The notes beneath the pieces are model-generated. The model saw only the letters and a program-made list of their open reading frames with translations, made no database searches and was not told the DNA's origin. A stretch of DNA of 64,000 bases from positions 1-64,000 of the forward strand of contig JBAMJV010009139.1 in the NCBI GenBank assembly GCA_037951105.1. The letters run 5' to 3'. Positions 13,101 through 26,000 of this stretch are shown piece by piece. Position 1 is the first letter of the stretch. Each line of letters starts with the position of its first letter. A program made the translations under genes and the position numbers. Source of the stretch: Echinarachnius parma (lineage: Eukaryota > Echinodermata > Echinoidea > Clypeasteroida > Echinarachniidae).

Positions 13101-16100
13101 ATACGCCAAACAAAAAGGTTATAATTTATTAACTGATTGGGGTATTGATTGGCATTATGTTTTGTAAAAAAATAAAACAATCTTTTATGTATGTATTACA
13201 TAATGATACCATATTGAGTCCTTTTCGAAAAGCATTTACTATCTACCGGCTCCACGATTAAACATGACAACTTAACCTGTTAACTGTATATCCCAATTTC
13301 GGACCTTTTTAAATGCATGTTTCTTGACATATGGTTGACATGGTTGATGTAAACTGTAAACGATTGCCTATCGCCCTTATGCAAACGACATACCTATTCG
13401 TAAATTGCGTATCTTTTGTTTATCAATGTATGTATTCATCTAGATGTTGATGACAACGAATGATATAGTAGTCTTATTAAGATTAAACAAATATAACTGT
13501 ACGTACATTTTGTAACTTGTGTTTATCCATTTATTTATCCATCTAGATGTTGATGGCAACCAATGCTAGCGGTCTAATTCCTCTATATGAAGCGGTGAAG
13601 TTTGGGAACGCGGAACTCTTCCACCAGTGTCTGAACCACGGTGAGAAACAAATAAAACGAACACATTAACACAAATGCATGTGAATATATATACAAACAA
13701 AGTAAATAATACATGCATTATCTAGACTTGAGAGATAACCTCTCCATTCCCCTATCTGTCCACTATTATCTCTCCCTCCCTCCCTCCCTACCCTTCAGTA
13801 ATCACCCCATCCCTCCCCCTCCCTCCCGCCCCCTGCCACCCTCCTAGCTCCCTCCCCCCCTCCCTCCCTCCCTCCAGCCTTCCCTCCCTCCAGCCTTCCC
13901 TCCCTCCAGCCTTCCCTCCCTCCCCCTCCCTCCACCCACTTTCTCTATATTCCATCCTTCTCAATATATACAGTATTGATTTTGTAAGTTCGAGCCAATA
14001 TATTTTTAATAAATCTCATGAAATCACATGAAGTTGTGTGTATCAAATGTAAACAACAAATTGCAGAGGTCGCATGTAACGCTTGTAAACTGCCCTGTAT
14101 CACATTATCAGGTGCATGTGGGAGGTTTGTATTAGTTCACATAATATCGTGCAATAACTAAACTGAATAAATATTTAACATGGATGGATGTTGTGTAATA
14201 ACTTTTACTCAATAGTATTACATAATACTTACCTAAGGATAATTGTGTATGCATATGTTTTGATAATTGGTGTTGTTTTTTACATTGTGTGTTTTTTACC
14301 GTTATTCTAATATTGAACGTTTTTATTTAAAAATATATACTGTATTGTCAATAAAACTTAATTTGAGTTTGAGTTTCAATGTTGGCATTATATTCCATCC
14401 GCAGACTTGTCTGAAGTTGATCCTCGTAGAAGCGGTAAAGATTAATTTTTGTTTCGTATGGTGTGGAAATATAACTAAAGAACCAGCACATGCACTTCAC
14501 TTGTTTCCCCTTCAGTGTTCAAAATCCCAGAGAGTTAAAGGGATCTAGTAACTTTGTTGTCAAGTGCAAAAAGTGATGCGTGGTTAATAAAATGTGTATT
14601 GGTGTGATCTGATATGTCCAGAAAGTACTGTGTGAAAATTTCAAGTTAATTGGATGTTATTTGGCTGAGAAATGAGCGGAAATGCAAAGTGATATTCACT
14701 TACTCATTGCACTTACTTTGTACACGGCTGAAAAGGTCCCGTAGATGATTTCATATCCGAACACTTCAATCGTAAAGATCTTTTGAACGAAATGAAAATG
14801 TTAAAAACCGAAACTTGTCGCATGCTTTTATTGTTAATACGAATAAAACAAGGTATAAAGGAACCGCTAGAATTCCAATTTGATTTTGAGGATTTGGATA
14901 ATGTTACTAAGTCCCTTTAAAGTAAAGTAACATTGTCAAAATCAACACAATTTGAATAGAACTCTAGCCGTTCTCGCATACCACTATGTATTTGTATTAC
15001 CAACATAAAGCATGGAACAGGTTTCGGTTTTCGAATTTCTCTTTTGTTATAAAGGTGTGAATTGTTTGAATTTGAAAGTCTCCCTAGGAGACTTTCAACT
15101 GTGTACAAAGCTAATGTAATGAGTTAGAAAACATCACTTTGCATTTTCGCTCATTACTCGGCCATTTGACATGGATTTTTTTTACACATCACTCAGTTGA
15201 CATATCAGGTCACAGAAAACGTTTGTTTTGTCTTCACACATCAACAAAGTCACTAGATCCCTTTAATTCATGGTGCACCCCTTTCGGGAGCCAGTGTGTT
15301 AAGGCATAATCTGCATGATCTGAGAATGGTTAATTGTCTTGTCCTGATTTCTGTGTTTATTAATTTCATTCTTCGTTTACCCTCATGGTAATCTTTCAAT
15401 CTAATTGTACGTGGGTAGTCTCATCTTACATAAAACACACATTCTGACTTAATGTGAAACCCCATTCGCACGAATTAGATGTTGAGTTATATTTCGTTAT
15501 AACACCACTTAATTATATATATATAAACTGACCTTATAAATATTTACGCACACCATTTATAGCCTTCCCGTTTCCTTACACCACTTTCTTTTATGCACAA
15601 ACTCACAAAAAAGGATATCCTGCCCCCTCCCCCTCCCCCTCCCCCTCCCCCTCCCCTTCTCATTAGTTTCCATCATGTCATTGCGTTCTTAATGGAATAA
15701 ATATTTTGTCTATTTTGCATAATTATTATTGATTTTCTTGCATGTGAATAACATGGGCTTGTTTTTGTGTGCGATACTGTGATTTGTGTATACCATAGCT
15801 ATACCTGCCACCCGAAAACAAAACTGTTTTTTTTTTAAATATCTGCTTTTCCCAACCTGCATGGAGATCCATCGCTAATTGACACGTTTTCCTAACGGAA
15901 TAAAAAAAAACATTGCTGGTATTATTGCATAACTATAATGTCCGTTTTATCATGTTTATAATGAGATGTATACGGTTTACTTTTGTGGGGTTCCTGTGTG
16001 TCCATAAACCTACCACCTTGAACATGTGTTATTTGTTTCCCGATTCCTGCCTATATCACATAATTATCTTGAAAATATGTCACGTATCAAAATAAAACGT

Positions 16101-19100
16101 TAGTATACGGCATTATCTATTCTTTTCAATAGTAAAGCATTTTTTGTTTTCTGATGTGTTCCTGCGCATCTATATACGGTGTGTGGATCGACTTTCCTGA
16201 TCTTCTATAACGCAGTTAAAGGGATAGTTGAGTTTTGGTAGAGAGGGCGCTACACAAAATAATTTTTTTGTGAGATAATGAAAAACTGAGTGTCAAATTT
16301 GAAAGAGCGTACAATTTTAATGGCAGAATAAACTTTATTTGAACAAAATCGGTTCAGAAACGGCTGAAATATCCATAAACATAGCCATTTGTAATAAATG
16401 TGGGGCCCCACAAGTATTCGATAATTTTGAACCAGCCGTTAAAATTCGTTTTAAAATGCTTCCTCTTTTCAAAATTTTTCAAAAGAGGTTTTTAGATAGT
16501 TGTTGATTATCTCTCTGTCTAATCACTATTTCAACAAAACATCACATGCACAATATTTTTATTTAAAATGGTTTAAACAAATGCATTTTTTGAAAGCGCC
16601 CTCTTTAGTTTAAACAGCTCTTTTTTAATGATAACAGGATTTTTACTTGTCGTTTGTAATTTGTTTTATTCCTTTTGTGCATGGTGGAGTTATAACTATT
16701 AGTTTGTGCAGGTTTTGGTTACTAAAATTCAATTTGATTAAAACTGTACTCTCTCTACCAGAACTCAACTATCCCTTTAACCTTCTGGTCTCAAACGTTC
16801 CGTATCGACTGTTATTTTGATTTGGCGATAAATCTTGCAATCTTGCAATATTCATGATGTTTGTCACTGTTTGATTCGGTTTGTCCACACTATGGTGTAG
16901 TTTTTCTTCTGTACATATAATAGTTTCTTGGTGACTTAATCTGCAAATATAATGATTGCCTGTATTACTATTGGGTCTCCCCCAATCTTTTAGTAATCAG
17001 ATACCGATGCCAGTTATATCTGTTTTACTATTTGTTGAATGGTTCAGCATAAGAAAATAGCCATGGGCCCTGTTGCAGAGAGAGATACAATCGAGTGTAA
17101 GTTACAATTAATTGTATGTCAGATCATGTGATCTAAATGCGCGAATCTGATTGATTCAAACACGCAAATTTTCTGACTTACAATCAATTGTAACAATTAC
17201 AATTGATTGTATCTCTTTCTGCAATTACGGGACCCTGGTGTTAAAGGGGTAATTCCTGTCACTCCCTTAAACTCATATCAGTCTCCGTTTCCCCCAATCC
17301 ACTCTAATAAGTTTTGCCAAACGGTTTCTCGCACAGCATGCACGCTATCAATGGCTTAGTCACAGTCAACTTTGTATATAGCTGCATACCATTTCTCGTA
17401 AGCCATAATATGTTCAATGGTTCTGCATATTAAGAAAACAACAATGATGTTAATATTGTTTTAAAGGGGTAGTTCAGTTTTGGTAGAGAGGGCGCTGCAC
17501 ATCACAATTTTGTTGTGAGGTAATGAAAAACTGAGTTTAGAATTTGAGAGAACATGCAATTTTAATGGCAGAATAAACTTTATTTGGTCAAAATCGACAC
17601 AGAAACGGCTGAAATATCAATAAATATGTCTGATCTTATAATTATTTGGGGCCCAAATAATAAGATGATTTTTTCAAAAAATTAAAAAAGTGCCATCACT
17701 TTTTCAAAAACTTTCAAAAGCGTTTTTTAAATAGTTGTTGATGATCTCTCTATTAAAATCATTATTTCAATAAAACATCACATGCATAATTTTGTATGAA
17801 AATGGTTGAAACCAATGCCTTTTTAGAAAGCACCCTCTTGTGTTTTAATGGCTCTTTTTAAATGATAACTGGCTTTTTACTTAGTCATTTGTAATTTGGT
17901 ATACCTTTCGAGCATGGTGGAGTTATGACGGTTAGTTTATAATGTTACTGTCAAGGTTTGGTTACTAAAGTTCAGCCTTACCAAAACTGTACTACCCCTT
18001 TAATATATACGTTTGTATTGAATCATGTGAGGATACTGTGTTTCATTTCTTGTTTGAAAAAATAACGTTGCCGTGGAAACGGTATCCATGGATACTATTT
18101 TCTGTAATAATTGATTGTGTCCCTTCCTTAGATAATTTTGTAGACCATCTCGTCTTTCCCACCTAACACTTTTGTTGACTCTTTTGATAATTGATGTGTG
18201 TAACTGTAATTGCATTATCAGGTTTCTTCTCCATTCGCTTGTATTTATAACCAAGTGTGTAAATTAATTGTTTGACAAAACCATACCTTTAATACGTTTA
18301 TTTTATATATTTTTTAAATTGATATATTATCGCATTTTCTGTATAGTGGTAGGAACTGCAATAAGAGGGTGAGTAGTACCATAAGTTAGCATAGAGAAGC
18401 CAAGGAATAATGCTGGTATTGGGGTAGAAATATCAATAAAGTTGTTGTTTATTTTCCCTAGAAATAAGTGGGCATTTCCTGGCATGTACTGATTTGAATT
18501 TTAGTTTAGTACGCGCATTCCACAAGAATCTTTAACATCATAATCATGATACGACGTAGTAAAAATTATTTAACTATTTGAAGTAACATTTTAAACTTCT
18601 GATCACAATACAAAATATCTACCTCCGTTATTTCATGGTAATATACTAATATGGCCATCTTTTGGCATTCATAATCGCATCATAAAGTACCGCAATAACT
18701 TTGAGACCGGGGTAAATCTTTGGTTTACTGAGTTTCAGAGTGACCGTTAGAAACCGTTCATCGGCAGGCATGACAGGTCGATGAGAATAGCTGTATGCAT
18801 ACCCGCAGGAAAATAACCCAATCTAGATCAAGAACATAACATAAATTGAAACCTTACAAATCAATACACCCTGTTGTAGTATTATCTGCATTACGGACAA
18901 TAAATGGCGCATTGAATAGTAGAAACCCACCAGCCTACAATAATGAAGTTTTACGCGTGTATAAGTTTATTTTCATCTGATGATATGGGCTATATCTAGC
19001 GCCATTAAATAGTGACAATATGCCATGGATTTTAAGTACAAATAAAATGAAGAATCGATGGAAATTAGGAACAAATACATAGAAAACAGGTTCAGAGCAA

Positions 19101-20026
19101 TGTAAATCATCTCCTATCAAACGTGTGTATCCACAGTGTCCGAGGAGGACGAAGCCCTGCACGAGTCGGAGCTGCACATCGACGAACTCGTCAACGTCAC
19201 CGGTGAGAACGGCGACACGCTACTCCACGTCGCGGCGGCAGCGGGACATGTCGACATCGCCGAGACCCTGGTTGCCCGCGGAGCACGGCTCGACGCCGTC
19301 AACAACGACGCGCAGACGCCGTTCCATTTAGCGTGTACGGCCAATCACCAGGCTATTGCCCGCTGCCTCGTCGAGCAGTGAGTCATTTCATTCCCACCTC
19401 ATTTGTGGGTATCTTTTATTTTGAGAGGTAATAATATTCATCTGATATCATAATATGATATCAGATGAATCAGAAACAACTATTAGATGAGATAAATAAT
19501 TAAAGCGATATGTTGAAGAACGTGTCACAACATGAATTGTTCCTCAATGTCCAATAGGTAGCTTTTGGATTCGTTCGGCGTCCTGGCACTTAAGTGACGC
19601 TGCCGCCAGGTAGGAAAGGCGTAGGCCTATAGATGAATAATAATCATAGAATTGAAGAAAAAACAAATATAATTATTATACACAACTGTACGATAATATT
19701 ATACAATGTATGCTCAGAAAAGTCTAAACTGCATAATAAATTAGTAGATACACTATAAAGAAGAATATAAGATAACTGTCTTTTTAAATATCGATAACAT
19801 TGCAGTCACGCTGACGCTAACGCCGTCGACAACGCGGGCCACAACCCCTTGCAGCTCGCCGCCATTCACGACAGCTATGGGACCATGATGACGGTGCTGC
19901 AGTGCATAGCCATGGCCGCTGGGGGCCGCTGCAACGAGGCCTCAGACCTGCTTGAATGGGCGGCCACCAACAACATGCCCAAGGCAGTGAGAAAGGTGAC
20001 GATAACGATGATAACGACGATGGAGT

Positions 20027-20099
<73 letters not shown>

Positions 20100-23000
20100 A
20101 ATGGTGCTGATAAATATGATACAGATTGTCATTATGATCATCACTATCATGATGATTACTCCGCCGTCAACGAGGATGATGATGCTGACGATGAATAGTG
20201 ATGATGAAGATGATGATGATGATGCTTATGATGATTGTGTTGATAATGTGAATGAATTGTCATAGTAATAACCATGATAACCATGGCAGTGATGAATACT
20301 ACTGCGACAGTGCTAATCGTCTATTTCATAGTGCAAATTATAGATGAAAGCAAAAGTTACATGAATGATTGATATGTTTATTTCAACGCAGATTCTCGAC
20401 TACGAGTTCCGAGTTCACGACCTCACCGATGAAGGAATCATGGACTTCATCATGCACGCTGTCAAGAAGAAACATAAAGAGTAAGTCATCATTTTCTAAG
20501 AACTTATTGTGAGATAGATAAAAGATAGATAGATCCAAAGATGTACCATTAAGTAAGGACAGCAGGAGCGTTAAAAATAATAACATAACTTATGAACACA
20601 ATCGCAAATAAGCGATTATGCACAATCTAATTACAGACAAACGAGCACGGTGTACCGGAAATATAATTATGCATATAATTATTATGATGACCACGACGAC
20701 GACGACAGTAATGATGATGATGATGATTACGATGATGATGATGATCGTGATGATAATATTGATGATAATGATGTTTTTGATGCAAATGGTGATAACGGTG
20801 ATGGAGATGACGACGACGATGATGATGTTGATGATGATTTCATTTTATTGTATTTGTTCATTTTCACGACGACGACGATGATGATGATGTTATTGATGGT
20901 AATGATGATGATGATGAAGATGACGACGTCGATGAAGATATTGCTGATGATAATAGCAATTATTATTATTTTTAATTTTTATTTTCACAAGGATGATGAT
21001 GATGATGTTGATGAAGGTAGTTTTAATGAATGCATATTCCTTCCATCACGTGCACAGGATGGTTGACGAAATGATCCGGTGGAAGCGTGCCGTAGTGGAT
21101 CACCTGGATAACGAGGGCTTCACCCCTCTCCACCACGCCGCCCACCGCGGGGCCGAGGACATCGCACGTGCGCTTATCAGAGCCAAGGCTCGCGTCAATG
21201 CTAAGTAAGTCATACTAAATGTCCTGGAACCTCCCTTTATATAGTGGGATCGACCAAGATAGTTGTAATGTTTTGCTATTTTCAAACAAGTTATACTATA
21301 AAGAGACAGCAAACATTTTTCCTGCATATTAAAAACAATGTTTTGTATCATACCTTGGTAAATTTCAATTTTAGGAAATTAATCGGCAGCTAAGAATTTT
21401 CTTGCTAGTCACCACTTTCAAGTGTATTGTGTATTTATCTAATGAATGCTTGATTTAAATTTTGAATTCGTGGTATAGTGATATTATAACCGGTTATTAT
21501 ATCATTATTTATTTTTTCTCAATTAATGATATGTTTGGCTCATTATCTGAATTATTCGTTAAAGTCGCTGAGCTTTCATTTTTAGATATTGGTCATTATG
21601 TCATTATACTTATCGGTTGATCTGTGCTCGATTATATTGATACATTTAAAGGGGTAGTACAGTTTTGGTAAGGCTGAGCTTTAGTATCCAAAACCTGCAC
21701 AATAACATAACAAACTAATAGTTATAACTCCACCATGCTCGAAAGGTATATAAAATTACAAACGACTAAGTAAAAAGCCTGTTATTATTTTTAAAAAAAA
21801 GTCATTAAAACACAAAAGGGCGCTCTCTAAAAAAGCATTGGTTTCAACCATTTTTCATACAAAATTATGCATGTGATGTTTTTTTTTTAAAATAATGATT
21901 AAATAGAGAAATCAACAACAACAATTTAAAAACCTATTTTAAAATTTGTTGAAATAGTGTAAGCATTTTTTAAATTAAAATATTAATCATCGAATAAATC
22001 TGGGGCCAAGATTTATTCGGATCGGATGTATTTATTGATATTTCAGCCGTTTCTGAACCGATTTTGATCAAATAAAGTTTATTCTGTCATCACGATTGTT
22101 TGCTCTTTCAATTTTAACACTCAGTTTTTCATTATCTCACAAAACATTATTTCGTGCAGCGGCCTCTATACCAAAAACTGAACTACCCCTTTATCATGAA
22201 TTAATTCAAACGTTTAAATGTTTGTTTAATCAAGGAATGGAACGGAAGAGTGTGAACGTACACCCCTGCACTACGCGGCCTCCAAGGGATGGACTAGGAC
22301 AGCTCGAATACTGCTGGACAACGGGGCAAGCATTGATGCCCAAGATATGCGAGGGGTAATACCAATTTAGAGGCTTATGATTATGATTATGATTAGAATT
22401 AAGACTAGGGGGTAGTATTAATGTTGGCGGTCAATGTTTGCATTGGGAAAATGGAAGTTCATTGATGATAGTGTATGTACAATTGATAATAATTGGTAAC
22501 AATCAAAAACAAAACAATCAGAGCAGTTTGTTGGTGGTTGGTTAATTACTAGTGGTTGATGGATTTTGGTTGTGTTAGCTTGTGGTTATCATGTAGGTTC
22601 GCGGATGATTAACATTTTGTTAGCAGTTGGTTAGCTGTTGGGTTAGCTGTTGGATGTGTAGATGTATAGATACATATACACCAAAAGTAATTATATTTAG
22701 ATAAATATATATTATGGCTATATACATAAATGAATACATATCAAAACATCATCAACTGCGCATACTAAGTAGTAATGAATTATTTGGAAAGATAAACCTA
22801 AACGTTGACGATACATTTTTGTATTGATCCCCTTCGAATGATTGTGCAGATGACACCTCTGCACCACGCCTGCATGCACGGGCAACTATCAATGGTTGAA
22901 CTACTGCTTCACGGTAAAGGGGCTGCTCCATCTACCACACTGGCCGACATCGCAACCCGGGACGTCGACGAACTCAACTGTCTCGACCACGCCATCGACA

Positions 23001-26000
23001 ATGGATACGAGTAAGTGATCTCGATGATACTGAGTAACAATGATCATAATGTACATGTGATGAGTGATAATGATTATGACGTCGATGAGAAGGGTTAAGT
23101 ACCACAATTGAGTGTTTTTAGCGTAGTGGTTAGATCATCGGGCAAGCTGCCTGCAATCCGGGTCAATTCGAGTCGATTATCGCCGAATTTCATTCTTATT
23201 CTTATTTATAAAATGTATTTATGGTAAGTTTCTCCTATTATAAAATTCATGAAAATGTGTTTAATTAAGTTAAACAACTATCATCAAGGAACTAGACAAA
23301 CGTGCAAGTGCGACGTTTCATTGATAAACACCAGGCTTTATCTGACAGCCCTCCAAAAGGAGATTGGTCCTTGTAGAGCTGTGTAGGACTTTTCGTCACG
23401 CACTGATAAACACCAGGCTTTATCTGACAGCCCTCCAAAAGGAGAGTGGTCCTTGTAGAGCTGTGTAGGACTGTTCGTCACGCACTGATGCATTGGTGCT
23501 TTGATATCTAGGGTTGCCAGACAAAGCCAGATGAAGCCACCATGTTGTCAGTTGGTGAAACGTCGCACTAACACACATATTTTTTCTTCTTTCTTGCTGA
23601 TTGATTTATCAAATTTGATTTACTCTTTGACTGGATGAATGAATAAATACAGCATTCAATTCAGTTGAAATTAGACAAATATTCCACGATTCCTAATCCA
23701 TCTCCAGGGACGTTGCTAAGTGCATCATCAGCCATCACAGTTGGAGGGATGTGATGTCATCCGCTAGCGTGGAGGAGGACACAATGTTCCGCACCACACC
23801 GCTCAGAAAACTTATCAGGAACATGCCATGTAAGATCCAAACCCGTTTCCTACTTAGCTCTTTTAATTTATGATATCTGCTTTGCAAGTCGGCAATCTTG
23901 AACTTCAAGATGGCTACGACGCGAAGTCTTTTAAGTCGACCCATGTGGTTCGTTGCCCCCAAAGTATGGGTTTAGCACTTGAAACTTAATAATCCACAGA
24001 CGTTTCTGAGATATTGAGGAACATAGGTCCGAGGTGGCGCCATCTTAAAATTTAAGATGGCGGTCATGAATGGGGCGTGCTAACTGGATTCCAACATGTT
24101 TCTAGAAAGAAAAAAGGTCTAAGATATTTGTCTGCCAAAATTCATGTTTTTATCTGGAAGTGCAAAACCCATTCACTAAGAGCTCCCATTATCATTAAAA
24201 ATATCCAAATAAATAATTACTACCATCTGACCATGGTCAATATTCACGAAACCCTGCGAGCTTAGTTCTAGTTCTATGTAGCTAAGTCTAGTTTTTGTTA
24301 TAAAGTGCTGAGCATCTGACAAGTTAATGTTCCATTCAGTAGCCATGCAGAGTTATATCAGCGGACAACTAAGAACTAACCCAGCTAACTATAGTTAGCA
24401 ACTTAGAACAATACCCTTTGCCCACCGTAGATTTTAAGGACAGTGGTCATTTGAAAGAAAACTGTATTGCAATATGACCTAAATTGAAGAGAATTATATC
24501 TATATTTCTGGTTGTATTATAATTGTTGTTGTCTGGTTCTATATCTTTGTTGTATAATCGTGTTTGTTCTTTATATCGAAGGCGTGGCCGAGAGGGTGCT
24601 CGACCGATGTATCACGGTGAAGGGAGGCAAGAAGGACAAAGACATGAGCGTCGAGTTCTACTACGAGTTCCTGGAAGATTCATTCTCATCCTGGATGAAG
24701 CAAGACCTTCCAGGTACGCAGTCAGACAGTGGCGTAGCAAAGATTAGGGGCGGTCATGTGCCCCAATGTTTTTGCCGAAAAATGCAAAACAAATTGTACA
24801 TTGTTAATTAATCAAAGAAAACAATAATGGCTGACCCAATTGTCGTAACCCCCTTCAATTAGCATACGCTTTGCCACCTTATATACTCCTATTGCGAAAT
24901 GAATTAAACATAAGGCTCTTTCGATATAAATCTATAAAGTGAAATGGCCCCAAACCCTCGCCCCAACTTCATACATATGCCATGTCACACGTTTTTGTTT
25001 ATATATATATATATATTTTAAATTATAAGTGCATTTAGTATAGTAACCCGATACCCATTTTGCTCAGGAAAAGAATACGCCTTTGCCAAACGGTTCATTT
25101 TCAGAAAGTGTCTAAGTTTGTATTACTCTATAGTCGAATATGTTATACATTCAACATATAATGTGAAAATAAAGTAGATTATGAGCAGAGAAACAAACAT
25201 AGTTACCATAGGAACATGACATGGCTGTTGACCAGTAGGCCAGTTGACCAGACTTCAGAAGTATAATTATTGTTTCCTCCAAAACATTTCTAGACGATGT
25301 CAAGAACAACAATGCTGATGGTGGAATCGCAGGTCATGTTGGAGGTCGAGTCGGTGGGTTCTTCAGCCGTGTCTACAAGAGAGTGTCGTTGTACCCGATG
25401 CAGAACGAGGTCGACGACCAGTTCGACGAAAAGGGCAGATTGATGAAGAAATCGAAGCCCTACATCCACAGCTCGAACGAACGATCGGAAAACCATCCCG
25501 TGAACATCATGGTGAGTATCCAGTGGCGTTACCATAGTAACCAGGGACATATTACGAGAAGGAGATAGGAGGGAGGTGTTCTAATGAGAAAGCCAGATTG
25601 TGTCGTATGAAATTCAACCGTGATTATCACCATCATCGTCATCATCATCATTATCATCATCATCATCGTAATCATCATCATAATCCTCATCCTCCTTGTC
25701 ATTATGATTATGGTCAACGATAATCAAATCAATTATCGTTGTCATACCAACAAAAACATTTGAATACATGTCAACAAGATCCGGACAACTTCGTTGTTGT
25801 TTTTTATCATTAATATAAAATCTCAACATCTGTTTATATGTTGCATATTTGCCCTTTATTTGTTTCATTCTCGTCCACTTCATCTAAATCAGGAACCGTT
25901 TTTACGTTGTCATAATCGCACTATTAATCATGATTACGAAACAGATAAGACTAATTTTTACACCTTCTCTCTTTTAGGCGGTATCGGCGCGCGTTGAGCT

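Noticed and set aside
19849..20265. ORFs rich in Met, Asp or Ile across GAT repeats
   Set aside because: They are translations of a trinucleotide microsatellite; only the first part is TRPA exon 7.
23120..23200. tRNA gene
   Set aside because: A- and B-box-like words are present but no complete cloverleaf or acceptor stem; a SINE head is more likely.
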